DNA of 64,000 bases, taken from contig NZ_FOCP01000003.1 in the NCBI RefSeq assembly GCF_900110145.1, positions 62,001 to 126,000 of the forward strand, in the 5' to 3' direction. Within the stretch, counting starts at the first letter, position 1, and every line of letters starts with the position of its first letter. The position numbers were made by a program, and so were the translations under genes. Of this stretch, positions 37,564-46,831 are shown piece by piece. Source of the DNA: Nitrosomonas marina. Lineage in GTDB: Bacteria > Pseudomonadota > Gammaproteobacteria > Burkholderiales > Nitrosomonadaceae. The notes under the pieces are model-generated. The model ran no database searches, had not been told where the DNA came from, and worked only from the letters and a program-made list of their open reading frames with translations.

Positions 37564-38018
37564 AACCAGCAGGTTTTAATTCGCTCGATAATCAATTGGT
37601 TTGTCCGTTCACCGGTTTCATTCACTTTACCCAGATTCGGCGCCGCTGGCCAGCCTGAATCAATGAACTCCATATCAGCAAACTGGCTGGGTTGCGCATA
37701 GCGAGGAATAACATGAAAATGCACATCCGGGTCAACCATCATCAGCATCAGATAATTAATTTTGTCATACTGGAATGCCCTGGTCAGCGCACCTTCGATT
37801 TGATTAACAGTTTCATGCAGTTCAGCAAAACTGGCAGGGCTGAGTTCTGAAAACGCCCTTGCAGGCTCATGCGCAGCCAGCACCAACGCGCCAAGCGTGA
37901 CTTGAGCAGGACGAAGCATAACGCTCCAGTATCGGAACGAATGGATGACCGTTTGTGGTGCACCGAATTTGCGCATTGTGTCATTGAAAGCAGGCATATT
38001 CATCTTCGCTCCTTGCAA
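37560..38018 (-). CDS. HIT-family protein
   Basis: A 152-residue histidine-triad protein. The triad region is VDPDVHFHVIPRY: it reads D-V-H-F-H-V-I, so the first His of the usual HxHxH is replaced by Asp while the nucleophilic middle His and the third His are kept. The family acts on nucleotidyl or phosphoramidate bonds. It begins directly after the nucleotidyltransferase gene (no gap) and overlaps the desaturase gene, so a role in nucleotide-activated headgroup chemistry is suggested by arrangement only. Confidence 0.82.
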   Translation of the reverse strand: MQGAKMNMPAFNDTMRKFGAPQTVIHSFRYWSVMLRPAQVTLGALVLAAHEPARAFSELSPASFAELHETVNQIEGALTRAFQYDKINYLMLMMVDPDVHFHVIPRYAQPSQFADMEFIDSGWPAAPNLGKVNETGERTNQLIIERIKTCWL

Positions 38019-38753
38019 TTACTTCGTAAAAAGCATACCAGCCCGGGCCAAGTCCTCTATGAAGTCGATTTCGCACCAGCGAAATCCCTTTACAGAACAC
38101 GAATTGACAAGACGCTGACGAGCGAGGCTGTCAATGATGGACAGGTACCAGGATTTCAATTCGGCTGGATGACGCAGCGCTTCCTCAACCGCCTGATTGA
38201 AATAAACCGGCCCCTGTTCACGGAAGTAAACGAGGCCAATCGACTCGGCGTCAATGTCACTCGGCGGCACAATCTTGCTGACCTGTTTGACCCAGCCATT
38301 CGCATCGAGTTGCACTTTCATATCATCAGCGTCGTAGCTTTCTTTGAAATCCACGCTCAGTGTAATCGGGGCAGACGGCGAATTCAATACTTGCAACAGC
38401 AACGCCGGTTCGATCACTGTATCGCCGTTTAGCAACAAAAAATCATCATCCATGACGTTGCGTGCCAACCAGCAACTGGCCAGATTATCCGCTACTTCAT
38501 AAAATGGATTAAACACGACCCTGATCCTGTCAGAATCTGCGTAGTTAGTGCGCAACAATGCTTCTATCTGACCTACCTGAAAACCCGCCACAATGGATAT
38601 ATCACGCACACCAGCCGCGCGCAGCGCATCGATCTGCCAGGCCAGCACAGGTTTGTCAGCAACGGATAACAGACATTTCGGGGAGTTTTCGGTCAGCGGC
38701 AGCAAACGCCGGCCCTGACCGGCGCTCAGAATTATCGCTTTGACAGCGTTCAC
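38019..38753 (-). CDS. Nucleotidyltransferase (sugar-1-P / phosphocholine cytidylyltransferase type)
   Basis: A 244-residue GT-A fold nucleotidyltransferase. N-terminal ILSAGQGRRLLPLTENSPKC is the NTP-binding loop; the LNGDTVIE segment near residue 108 provides the metal Asp. It resembles LicC-like phosphocholine cytidylyltransferases and MurU-type enzymes. It is the first gene of a tight seven-gene run. No CDP-alcohol transferase or sugar transferase gene lies next to it, so the acceptor is unknown. Confidence 0.8.
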   Translation of the reverse strand: MNAVKAIILSAGQGRRLLPLTENSPKCLLSVADKPVLAWQIDALRAAGVRDISIVAGFQVGQIEALLRTNYADSDRIRVVFNPFYEVADNLASCWLARNVMDDDFLLLNGDTVIEPALLLQVLNSPSAPITLSVDFKESYDADDMKVQLDANGWVKQVSKIVPPSDIDAESIGLVYFREQGPVYFNQAVEEALRHPAELKSWYLSIIDSLARQRLVNSCSVKGFRWCEIDFIEDLARAGMLFTK

Positions 38754-38860
38754 GTATTTGAATTCGGATCATTAATCATAAAGTACGAGATTTTAACCCG
38801 AATAGCGTGCAGGTTGCTGAAAATTGAAGTATCAAAATACAACAAACGCAAAACGATCAA

Positions 38861-40018
38861 CTATAAGGATAGGCTACTCATACTTCTAAGTGCTTCTACA
38901 ATTTTCCGCGTCGCTTCCAGAAACCCCTCGATCTGCGCCTGCGTATTGCTGCGTCCGAGACTGACTCGTACTGCACAGCGCGCAAGCAACGGGTCTACCT
39001 GCATTGCATCAAGCACATGACTTTGCCCCGGATTGACACTGGAACAGGCCGCGCCGCTGGCAACTGCAAAACCCATCTTGTCCAGTTTTACAACCAGTGT
39101 ATCCCCTTCTACGTCCGGTAAAGCAAAATAGGTGGTATTCGGAATACGTTCAGCGTCCGCACCAAAAATTTCCGCCCCCATGCCAATCAGGCCCTGCTCC
39201 AGCATATCACGCAGTCGCGCAACATGCTGGGCGGTATCCAGCATGCGCGCTTTGGCAAGTTCGCATGCGACACCAAAACCGACGATTGCCGGAACATTCT
39301 CTGTACCTGAACGCAACCCGTTCTCATGGCCGCCACCATATATCAATGGCTTCAATAACAGCCGCTTGTCGACAATCAAAGCGGCCGCCCCTTTGGGCCC
39401 ATATATTTTATGAGACGACAGCGTCATGGCATTTACATTGAGCGCTGCGAAATCGACCGGAATTTTACCCAAACCCTGTACCGCATCGGTATGCACATAG
39501 GCATCCTGCGAACGTGCGAAGTCTGCAATCGCAGCAACATCCTGAATCACACCGGTTTCGTTGTTCGCCAGCATTACAGAAACCAGTGCGGCTTTTTGCG
39601 TCGATAACGCCTCCCGCGCTGCTGCCGGATCAATCTGTCCGCGCTGATTGACTGCCAGTCGCTGCAAGGTCCAGCGTCCCACAGTACGGTGCGCCAGAGC
39701 CTGGGCTGGTTTCAAAACGCAGGGATGCTCAATCGCACTGATTGCCATATGGGCGGGTTGCAGACTGTCCGCTGCTCCGCGGATAAACAGATTGTTTGCT
39801 TCCGATCCACCGCTGGTGAAAATTACCTGTACCGGCTGAACCCCGACTGCCGCCGCCACCTGTTCACGCGCTTTGTCGATAGCACGCCTCGCAGCCGTTC
39901 CGAGGGCATGACGACTGGACGCGTTACCGTACTCATGCTGAAAGTAAGGCAGCATCGCCTCCATCACAACATCATCTACGCGGGTAGTTGCGTTATGGTC
40001 AAAATAATTAAGTTTCAT
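38861..40018 (-). CDS. Cysteine desulfurase, NifS/IscS-like
   Basis: A 385-residue PLP enzyme of the class V aminotransferase fold. YFDHNATTRVDDVV is the N-terminal motif, the PLP Lys is in LSSHKIYGPKG near residue 206, and the mobile cysteine lies in VASGAACSSVNPGQSHVL near 326. It removes sulfur from cysteine for Fe-S clusters or tRNA thiolation. No iscU, iscR or nifU gene lies adjacent in this window. Cytoplasmic. Confidence 0.9.
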   Translation of the reverse strand: MKLNYFDHNATTRVDDVVMEAMLPYFQHEYGNASSRHALGTAARRAIDKAREQVAAAVGVQPVQVIFTSGGSEANNLFIRGAADSLQPAHMAISAIEHPCVLKPAQALAHRTVGRWTLQRLAVNQRGQIDPAAAREALSTQKAALVSVMLANNETGVIQDVAAIADFARSQDAYVHTDAVQGLGKIPVDFAALNVNAMTLSSHKIYGPKGAAALIVDKRLLLKPLIYGGGHENGLRSGTENVPAIVGFGVACELAKARMLDTAQHVARLRDMLEQGLIGMGAEIFGADAERIPNTTYFALPDVEGDTLVVKLDKMGFAVASGAACSSVNPGQSHVLDAMQVDPLLARCAVRVSLGRSNTQAQIEGFLEATRKIVEALRSMSSLSL

Positions 40019-40213
40019 TGAAAAATAAGATATGTCATTGTTGGTTTCAAAAAATTTACCGATAACTCTGTACCGCTGATTATAATTCTACGGACAAAGC
40101 AAGAACGCATGCAATCCAGGCTGCTGTCAGCACACGGCGCTCAGAAATACACTGACGGATCAATCTGAAGACTCTGAAATGCGTGATTTAACCAATATCT
40201 TAATACCCATACA

Positions 40214-40831
40214 TCAATATTCTACCGGTAACGGATCCAGACTGCGCCATAAATACCATGTCGCAACCGAGCGCCATGGCTGCCAGCGTTCGGCCAGTTT
40301 TCGCATGACTTGTTTATCGACAGATTGATTATCAAAATAATGCCTGCAAATAGCACGTTGCAGACCGATATCATCAAGCGGTAACACATCAGGGCGCAAC
40401 ATATGAAAGATCAGAAACATCTCGGCAGTCCAACGGCCTATTCCCTTAATCCGGACCAGTTGTGCAATGAGCGTTTCATCGTCTGCAGCGTCCCATGCCG
40501 AAACATCAAACGTACCCTCCCTGAAATGGTGTGACAAATCCTTAAGATAGCTGATTTTCCGGAGCGACAGACCACAAGCGCGAAGCACACCGTCATCAGC
40601 GGCATGAATTGCATGCGGTGTAATATCCGGCATGGCCTTTTGAAATTTTTGCCACACACTTTCCGCGGCTTTTACAGAAATCTGCTGTCCAACAATCGAG
40701 CGCGCAAGCGTGCAGAAAGCATCGCCGCGTGATTTAAGCGCGACATCATCAAAGCACTGGATAAGATCCCGCATAACCGCATCCCTGGCAGCCAATTCTT
40801 GCGTTGCTTGTAACCAGTAGTCAGGCATCAT
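40214..40831 (-). CDS. DNA-3-methyladenine glycosylase II (AlkA-like, HhH superfamily)
   Basis: A 205-residue base-excision enzyme. The helix-hairpin-helix motif LVRIKGIGRWTAEMFLIF near residue 124 is followed by LPLDDIGLQRAICRHYF, which places the catalytic Asp. It is shorter than E. coli AlkA because the N-terminal domain is missing, as in many bacterial homologues. It removes alkylated purines. Cytoplasmic. Starts at MMPDYWLQATQEL. Alone on the minus strand. Confidence 0.87.
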   Translation of the reverse strand: MMPDYWLQATQELAARDAVMRDLIQCFDDVALKSRGDAFCTLARSIVGQQISVKAAESVWQKFQKAMPDITPHAIHAADDGVLRACGLSLRKISYLKDLSHHFREGTFDVSAWDAADDETLIAQLVRIKGIGRWTAEMFLIFHMLRPDVLPLDDIGLQRAICRHYFDNQSVDKQVMRKLAERWQPWRSVATWYLWRSLDPLPVEY

Positions 40832-41195
40832 GTAAAACCATAATCATCAATAATGTTTTTCTGTTTCTTTTTCCACGCAGATTGAATTCAGTTTGCGGCA
40901 CCGATATTGATCATGCACATGGCTGATACATACAGCTTTCAATCGCAAAGCCGACAAAAAATATAAATAAATTTTTTTACAAATAACCATAAATAATGAA
41001 CCAAAATTTGTGCATAAGCCAATTGATTACGATTGACACTTCCCTTTTACCGGATTTTTATATAGGATTGCAAATTAATCGGGTTTTCGATTCTGCTCAA
41101 TGAGAATTGCCTTATGCAAGGCTTCCTGAGAGCATTGACCCATCGAGTATCATCATTTCATACAAAAACCGGAATTAATTTCTAACGAGGATCTT
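40832..41195. other. Intergenic region with the presumed trxA promoter
   Basis: 364 bp separating the AlkA-like gene (minus) and trxA (plus). A TTGACA at 41033-41038 followed by TATA-like bases near 41058-41064 (spacer about 19) is a possible promoter. It is AT-rich with no recognised gene. A long untranslated leader of about 130 bases would result. Confidence 0.4.
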
Positions 41196-41522
41196 ATGAG
41201 TCAGCACATACACTACGTTACTGATGCCAATTTCGAAACTGAGGTTTTACAGTCTTCTTTGCCTGTCCTGGTTGATTATTGGGCTGAATGGTGCGGCCCC
41301 TGCAAGATGATTGCACCAATTCTGGATGAAATTGCCGGTGAATACGACGGTCGCCTCAAAATCGCCAAGCTGAATATCGATGAAAATCAAGTCACCCCGC
41401 CAAAATATGGTATTCGGGGCATACCAACATTGATGCTGTTCAAAGACGGCAACGTTGAAGCGACCAAAGTAGGTGCATTATCAAAATCCCAGCTTACCGC
41501 GTTTGTTGACAGCCATCTTTAA
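41196..41522 (+). CDS. trxA: Thioredoxin
   Basis: A 108-residue classical thioredoxin. The redox site WCGPC is at residues 32-36, the cis-proline in GIPTLMLF near 76, and YGIRGIPT is the usual preceding stretch. It reduces disulfides in the cytoplasm and is the electron donor for Tpx, encoded elsewhere in this window. It is followed by a terminator at 41553-41587 and then rho, the conserved trxA-rho order of proteobacteria. The ribosome site (acgaggat) fits the ATG. Confidence 0.98.
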   Translation: MSQHIHYVTDANFETEVLQSSLPVLVDYWAEWCGPCKMIAPILDEIAGEYDGRLKIAKLNIDENQVTPPKYGIRGIPTLMLFKDGNVEATKVGALSKSQLTAFVDSHL

Positions 41523-41552
41523 AGCCGTTATGCTCGCATAATAAATCAATAG

Positions 41553-41587
41553 AGAGCTGGCGACCAACCGCCTTGCTCTTTTTTTCT
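41553..41587 (+). terminator. Rho-independent terminator after trxA
   Basis: A hairpin AGAGC-T-GGCG, loop ACCAAC, CGCC-TT-GCTCT (41553-41579), followed by a run of seven or more T. It closes the trxA transcript 30 bases past the stop and separates it from rho. Some read-through into rho is possible. Confidence 0.8.
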
Positions 41588-41690
41588 AACTCTATATTTT
41601 ATCCCATCAGCAGCATTCCTTCCGACGTTCATCGTTTACGTTAAATTTCTTTTTTCTACGTATTAACTATCAATATCAAAGAGCTTCTTC

Positions 41691-42950
41691 ATGCGCTTAT
41701 CAGATCTCAAACATCTTCACGTTACCGAATTGATCAAAATGGCTACCGAAAATGAACTTGACGGTGCCAACAGAATGCGAAAACAGGATCTGATTTTTGC
41801 TTTGTTGAAAAATCAGGCAAAAAAAGGGGAAAGCATATATGGTCAGGGCACGCTTGAAGTTTTGCAGGACGGCTTTGGTTTTCTACGTTCACCGGATACT
41901 TCTTACCTTGCAGGGCCTGATGATATTTATATCTCACCCAGTCAGATAAGACGCTTTAATCTGCATACAGGTGACTCGATTGACGGAGAAATTCGCCCCC
42001 CCAAGGATGGCGAACGTTATTTTGCACTGGTCAAGGTCGACAAAGTCAACAATGAACCTCCCGAAAACTCGAAGAATAAAATACTCTTTGAAAATCTGAC
42101 GCCGTTATTCCCAACCGAGCCATTGAAGCTTGAACGTGACATCAAAGCCGAGGAAAATATTACCGGTCGTATTATCGATTTGATTGCACCGATCGGAAAA
42201 GGCCAGCGAGGACTGCTTGTAGCAAGCCCAAAATCGGGTAAAACAGTAATGCTTCAGCATATTGCGCACTCTATCGCCGCGAACTATCCGGATGTCATTT
42301 TGATGGTACTGCTGATAGACGAACGCCCTGAAGAGGTCACTGAAATGATCCGCTCCGTCAGGGGGGAAGTTGTTTCATCCACGTTTGACGAAGCAGCCAT
42401 GCGCCATGTGCAAGTGGCGGATATGGTCATCGAGAAAGCCAAGCGTCTGGTCGAGCATAAAAAAGATGTCGTTATTCTGCTCGATTCGATTACACGACTG
42501 GCACGCGCCTATAACACTGTCGCACCGGCTTCAGGCAAGGTTCTGACGGGGGGTGTCGATGCCAATGCACTTCAGCGACCAAAACGTTTTTTTGGGGCAG
42601 CCCGTAATATCGAAGAAGGCGGATCGTTGACGATTATAGCAACCGCACTGATTGATACCGGATCACGTATGGATGATGTGATATACGAAGAATTCAAAGG
42701 TACAGGCAATCTGGAAATCCATCTTGAACGCCGCATGGCCGAGAAACGTATTTATCCTGCTATTAATGTCAACCGTTCAGGAACCCGCCGGGAAGAACTG
42801 CTGATCGAACCAGATGTTCTGCAGAAAATCTGGGTTTTACGCAAATTGCTGCACCCGATGGACGACATGGATGCCATGGCATTCCTGCTGGATAAAATTA
42901 AAGCGACCAAAAACAATGCTGATTTCTTCGATTCCATGAAGAGAGTCTGA
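41691..42950 (+). CDS. rho: Transcription termination factor Rho
   Basis: A 419-residue hexameric RNA helicase. The N-terminal RNA-binding part ([18 protein letters not shown] then [16 protein letters not shown]) is followed by the P-loop [11 protein letters not shown] near residue 180 and the Walker B region [15 protein letters not shown] near 263. The C-terminal [20 protein letters not shown] segment is conserved. It is cytoplasmic, terminates untranslated transcripts and is an ATPase. Length is normal (E. coli: 419). Confidence 0.98.
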   Translation: MRLSDLKHLHVTELIKMATENELDGANRMRKQDLIFALLKNQAKKGESIYGQGTLEVLQDGFGFLRSPDTSYLAGPDDIYISPSQIRRFNLHTGDSIDGEIRPPKDGERYFALVKVDKVNNEPPENSKNKILFENLTPLFPTEPLKLERDIKAEENITGRIIDLIAPIGKGQRGLLVASPKSGKTVMLQHIAHSIAANYPDVILMVLLIDERPEEVTEMIRSVRGEVVSSTFDEAAMRHVQVADMVIEKAKRLVEHKKDVVILLDSITRLARAYNTVAPASGKVLTGGVDANALQRPKRFFGAARNIEEGGSLTIIATALIDTGSRMDDVIYEEFKGTGNLEIHLERRMAEKRIYPAINVNRSGTRREELLIEPDVLQKIWVLRKLLHPMDDMDAMAFLLDKIKATKNNADFFDSMKRV

Positions 42951-42999
42951 TTAACCGGCCGGCAATTATTTACCTGAGAATAAATCATCTCGCTTTAAA

Positions 43000-43028
43000 T
43001 TGACCTTTTTGCGTTGAAAGAGTATAGT
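43000..43028 (+). promoter_or_regulatory. Promoter of the tRNA cluster
   Basis: A near-consensus sigma-70 promoter: TTGACC (43000-43005), 17-base spacer, TATAGT (43023-43028), ending 10 bases before the tRNA-Pro gene. It would drive the Pro-Arg-His cluster. Its position between rho and the tRNA fits an independent tRNA transcript. Confidence 0.7.
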
Positions 43029-43038
43029 TCACCCTTTT

Positions 43039-43115
43039 CGGGGTGTAGCGTAGCCTGGTAGCGCGCCTGGTTTGGGACCAGGATGTCGGGAGTTCGAATC
43101 TCTCCACCCCGACCA
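43039..43115 (+). tRNA. tRNA-Pro (anticodon TGG)
   Basis: 77 bases including an encoded CCA. Cloverleaf arms pair: acceptor CGGGGTG with CACCCCG, anticodon arm CCTGG-TTTGGGA-CCAGG, T arm GGGAG-TTCGAAT-CTCTC (one wobble). Anticodon TGG reads proline codons. First gene of the tRNA cluster. Confidence 0.97.
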
Positions 43116-43153
43116 ATTACTGCCTTAGATATACATTAGGCTTGTCCGGTAAG

Positions 43154-43230
43154 GTGCCCGTAGCTCAATTGGATAGAGCACCAGCCTTCTAAGCTGGGGG
43201 TTACAGGTTCGATCCCTGTCGGGCACGCCA
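43154..43230 (+). tRNA. tRNA-Arg (anticodon TCT)
   Basis: 77 bases with encoded CCA. Acceptor GTGCCCG/CGGGCAC, anticodon loop CTTCTAA giving TCT, which reads AGA/AGG. T arm ACAGG-TTCGATC-CCTGT. It follows tRNA-Pro by 38 bases. Confidence 0.97.
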
Positions 43231-43316
43231 TACTGTTTCTATCTGATAATTGGTTTCTGATTAAAGTCAAACCTCACCAGTTTGTTTACACGATGCGACA
43301 GAACGTCGCTTTCAAC

Positions 43317-43393
43317 GGTGGCTGTAGCTCAGTTGGTAGAGTCCCGGATTGTGATTCCGGTTGTCGTGGGTTCGAGTCCCATCAGCCACCCCA
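43317..43393 (+). tRNA. tRNA-His (anticodon GTG)
   Basis: 77 bases including the CCA end. The 5' end carries the extra G (G-1) opposite the discriminator C, as required for histidine identity. Acceptor GTGGCTG/CAGCCAC, anticodon GTG. It is the last tRNA of the cluster and lies 113 bases before the nested palindromic element. Confidence 0.97.
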
Positions 43394-43505
43394 TCTACGG
43401 TTACCTGTTTCAATGTTCAAAACTGCTGTATGCATTTGCAGCACACCGTTCTCTTCATATTCTTTATATTCGGGCATCCGCACGATACAATACCTTCAAA
43501 CACTG

Positions 43506-43771
43506 GTACTCTATCAGTATGATATTGCCGGGTTCAGTGCGCTTGTCAGTGTTCATGGCAAGGCGTGTCTTGCAGGAAATAGTCTCGTTCTATTACCAAA
43601 AGACACAACGCAGCCCATGGATGCTGACAAGCTCACCCATAGGGCGTTACCGTGGTGTCCTGCAGCCGTGTTACAGTACTTGAAAAGGGAACAACCCTTT
43701 CCCGCGTACTGTGCCTTGCTCCATAACACCACGGTAACGCTGTACCTGGCAATATCATATTGATAGAGTAC
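43506..43771. repeat. 266-bp nested palindromic element (MITE-like or structured RNA) between tRNA-His and acnA
   Basis: Outer arms GTACTCTATCAGTATGATAT (from 43506) and the complementary end at 43771 pair over about 33 bases with three G-T pairs and one mismatch. Inside are two further hairpins: one at 43540-43632 (arms starting GCTTGTCAG and ending CTGACAAGC) and one at 43644-43740 (arms starting GCGTTACCGTGGTGT and ending ACACCACGGTAACGC, about 46 bases with a few mismatches and a GGGAACAACCC tip). Together they form a three-way junction. No open frame is supported inside it, and no transposase gene. No target duplication was recognised at the ends. Most arm differences in the outer stem and first hairpin keep G-U pairing on the plus strand, which would suit an RNA structure, but a mobile MITE is equally possible. 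Confidence 0.75.
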
Positions 43772-43819
43772 TAGGCATTACCTCACCGACAAACCATTTG
43801 CTTTATCGAGGAACAGACC

Positions 43820-46675
43820 ATGACTCAAAATTTATTTAACAGCATCCAGGAACTGACGATTTCTGAGGGGAAGACGACACGGTACTATTCCCTTCCAGCG
43901 CTGGAAAAACAAGGACTCGGCAATATTTCACGGTTACCGGTATGCATACGAATCATTCTGGAATCGGTACTGCGAAATTGTGACGGAAAAAAAATTACCG
44001 AAACACACGTCAGGCAACTGGCCAAATGGGAACCGGACGCCGCAAGAACACACGAAATTCCATTTGTTGTCTCACGCATCGTTTTGCAGGACTTTACCGG
44101 GGTGCCATTGCTAGTAGACCTGGCAGCCATGCGCAGCGCCGCTGAAAGACTGGGAAAGAATCCTGAACGTATCGAGCCACTTGTTCCAGTTGACCTCGTT
44201 GTTGATCACTCTATTCAGGTTGATCACTATGGCACCAAGGATGCGCTCAAACTCAATATGGAAATTGAATTTGAGCGTAATCACGAACGCTACCAGTTTA
44301 TCAAATGGGGCATGCAGGCATTTGACACTTTCAAGGTCGTACCACCCGGAATCGGGATTGTTCATCAGGTAAATCTGGAGCATCTTGCGCATGGTGTTCA
44401 CCAGAACAGCGGCACGATTTACCCGGATACACTGGTAGGAACCGACTCACATACCACCATGATTAACGGCATTGGCGTCGTAGGCTGGGGAGTTGGCGGC
44501 ATAGAGGCCGAAGCGGGCATGCTTGGACAACCGGTGTACTTCCTGACACCCGATGTAGTCGGCGTCAATCTGACCGGCAAATTACGCGAAGGTGTAACCG
44601 CCACCGATCTGGTGCTCACGGTTACGGAAATGCTGCGCAACGCTAACGTAGTCGGCAAATTTGTAGAGTTTTTTGGCGAAGGCACCGCGTCCTTGACTGT
44701 TCCGGACCGCGCCACCATTGCCAACATGGCGCCGGAATATGGCGCGACAATGGGGTTTTTCCCCGTAGACGACGCCACCATTGATTATTTCAAAGGAACA
44801 GGGCGCAGCGATGACGATATTGCCGCTTTCCAACAGTATTTCAAAGCACAGGAAATGTATGGCATACCCCGCCAGGGTGAGATAGATTACAGTGAGGTAT
44901 TGACGCTTGACCTGGGCACGGTTTCACCATCCCTTGCCGGCCCCAAAAGGCCGCAGGACCGTATCGATATGGCGGAAATGAAACATCGTTTCACCGAGCT
45001 CTTCAGCAAACCAGTTGCAGAAAATGGATACGGAAAACAGCACGATGAATTAAAGGAGCGTTATCAAACACGTCAACTGAACGCAGAAGAAGCAGAACTT
45101 TGCACGCGTCTTGAAACAAATGTTCCTGACGAGAGTTGCCTGTCCGATAACAGCGACCGCAATGTAACCGAAATGGTCAGCAATCATCCTACACCCAGCA
45201 CTGAAACACCGGACCCGCCGCTAAATAACGGCACTATTGAGCTCGGCCACGGCGATATTCTGATTGCAGCCATTACTTCCTGCACCAATACATCCAACCC
45301 CAGCGTTCTGATTGCAGCAGGATTGCTGGCAAAAAAGGCCGCGGAAAAGGGACTATTCGTCAAGCGCCATATTAAAACATCCCTGGCGCCGGGCTCCAGG
45401 GTTGTGTCGGACTACCTTACACATACTGGTTTACTAGATGCGCTTGAAAAACTGGGCTTTACCCTGGCAGGTTATGGTTGTACTACCTGTATCGGCAACG
45501 CCGGACCGCTGGCCGAACCGATTGAGGAAGCGGTCGTCAAGAACGATCTGGTCTGTGCCGCCGTACTCTCGGGCAATCGAAATTTCGAGGCCCGGATCCA
45601 TCCGAACATCCGCGCGAATTTTCTGGCTTCACCACCGCTGGTGGTTGCCTACGCGATTGCCGGCACAGTATTGAAGGATCTTACCAGCGAGCCGCTGGGA
45701 ACAGACTCTGAAAACAATCCGGTATGGCTTAAAGACATCTGGCCAAGCAGCGAAGAAATACAGGCACTGATGAAGTTTGCTACAAATGCCGACACCTTTC
45801 GCAAGCTCTACAGCGACCTGACCAAAGATCATCCGCTTTGGAACGACATTTCCTCGACCGCCGGTGAAACATATAACTGGCCTTCGTCCACCTATATCGC
45901 CGAACCACCTTTCTTTGAAAATTTTTCACTACAACTCGACGAAAATGACATTGTCGGCGATATCAAAGATGCGTATGCACTGGGTATTTTCGGTGATTCC
46001 GTCACGACCGACCACATCAGTCCGGCCGGCGCAATCAAGGCGGCCTCACCTGCCGGCAGGTATTTGCTGGACAATGATGTAGCGCAGAATGACTTCAACA
46101 GCTACGGCTCCCGGCGTGGCAACCATGAAGTCATGATGCGCGGCACCTTTGCCAATGTGCGCATTCGCAATCTCATGGTACCGGGCAGCGAAGGCGGTGT
46201 TACGCTTTATCAGTCTGGAAATCGGGAAACGAAAGAAATGAGTATTTATGATGCCGCAATGAAATATCGGTCAGAGGGTGTTCCAACCGTTGTTTTTGGC
46301 GGCAAGGAGTACGGCACCGGCTCCAGCCGGGATTGGGCGGCGAAAGGAACGCAGCTACTCGGCGTCAAAGCGGTAATTGCATCCAGTTATGAACGCATCC
46401 ACCGCAGCAACCTGATCGGCATGGGTGTACTGCCGCTGCAATTCAAAAACAGTGACTCGGTAAAATCGCTGGATATCACTGGCAATGAGAAATTCGACAT
46501 ACTCGGACTTGGCGATCTGGAACCACAACAGGACGTGACACTGATCATTCACAAAGATGACGGCTCACAAAAAGAAGTCAAGCTGTTATGCCGTATCGAC
46601 ACGGCGATTGAGAAGGAATATTATCAGCATGGCGGTATATTGCCTTATGTGCTGAGAGAACTGTTAAATGAATAA
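43820..46675 (+). CDS. acnA: Aconitate hydratase A
   Basis: A 951-residue 4Fe-4S aconitase of the TCA cycle (citrate to isocitrate). Cluster cysteines are visible in [12 protein letters not shown] and [32 protein letters not shown] near residue 206 and [19 protein letters not shown] near 833 are substrate-site motifs. It is about 60 residues longer than E. coli AcnA because of an insert around residues 405-465 (rich in Glu, Asp, Pro, Thr). A terminator follows the stop. Cytoplasmic. Confidence 0.96.
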   Translation: MTQNLFNSIQELTISEGKTTRYYSLPALEKQGLGNISRLPVCIRIILESVLRNCDGKKITETHVRQLAKWEPDAARTHEIPFVVSRIVLQDFTGVPLLVDLAAMRSAAERLGKNPERIEPLVPVDLVVDHSIQVDHYGTKDALKLNMEIEFERNHERYQFIKWGMQAFDTFKVVPPGIGIVHQVNLEHLAHGVHQNSGTIYPDTLVGTDSHTTMINGIGVVGWGVGGIEAEAGMLGQPVYFLTPDVVGVNLTGKLREGVTATDLVLTVTEMLRNANVVGKFVEFFGEGTASLTVPDRATIANMAPEYGATMGFFPVDDATIDYFKGTGRSDDDIAAFQQYFKAQEMYGIPRQGEIDYSEVLTLDLGTVSPSLAGPKRPQDRIDMAEMKHRFTELFSKPVAENGYGKQHDELKERYQTRQLNAEEAELCTRLETNVPDESCLSDNSDRNVTEMVSNHPTPSTETPDPPLNNGTIELGHGDILIAAITSCTNTSNPSVLIAAGLLAKKAAEKGLFVKRHIKTSLAPGSRVVSDYLTHTGLLDALEKLGFTLAGYGCTTCIGNAGPLAEPIEEAVVKNDLVCAAVLSGNRNFEARIHPNIRANFLASPPLVVAYAIAGTVLKDLTSEPLGTDSENNPVWLKDIWPSSEEIQALMKFATNADTFRKLYSDLTKDHPLWNDISSTAGETYNWPSSTYIAEPPFFENFSLQLDENDIVGDIKDAYALGIFGDSVTTDHISPAGAIKAASPAGRYLLDNDVAQNDFNSYGSRRGNHEVMMRGTFANVRIRNLMVPGSEGGVTLYQSGNRETKEMSIYDAAMKYRSEGVPTVVFGGKEYGTGSSRDWAAKGTQLLGVKAVIASSYERIHRSNLIGMGVLPLQFKNSDSVKSLDITGNEKFDILGLGDLEPQQDVTLIIHKDDGSQKEVKLLCRIDTAIEKEYYQHGGILPYVLRELLNE

Positions 46676-46717
46676 CTGAGATTCTGTCCTGCCAGCTTCC
46701 GCAACAAATGCTCAAAA

Positions 46718-46755
46718 AAAACCTCATGGAGGAAGAATCCATGAGGTTTTCAATT
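46718..46755. terminator. Terminator between acnA and the PEP-CTERM gene
   Basis: Hairpin AAAACCTCATGGA (46718-46730) and TCCATGAGGTTTT (46738-46750), 13 bp perfect, loop GGAAGAA, with T-runs on both strands. It is 42 bases past the acnA stop and can serve both convergent genes. Confidence 0.85.
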
Positions 46756-46831
46756 GATAAGTTAAGCTCTATGCGTATTATTATTTACACTTAACTCTCG
46801 ATTAAAACCTGAAAATTCAGGTTTTAAATCA

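Noticed and set aside
43293..43763. A 156-codon open frame running across tRNA-His and the palindromic element
   Set aside because: It starts inside sequence that includes the tRNA gene and covers both halves of a palindrome; no ribosome site and no protein-like composition.
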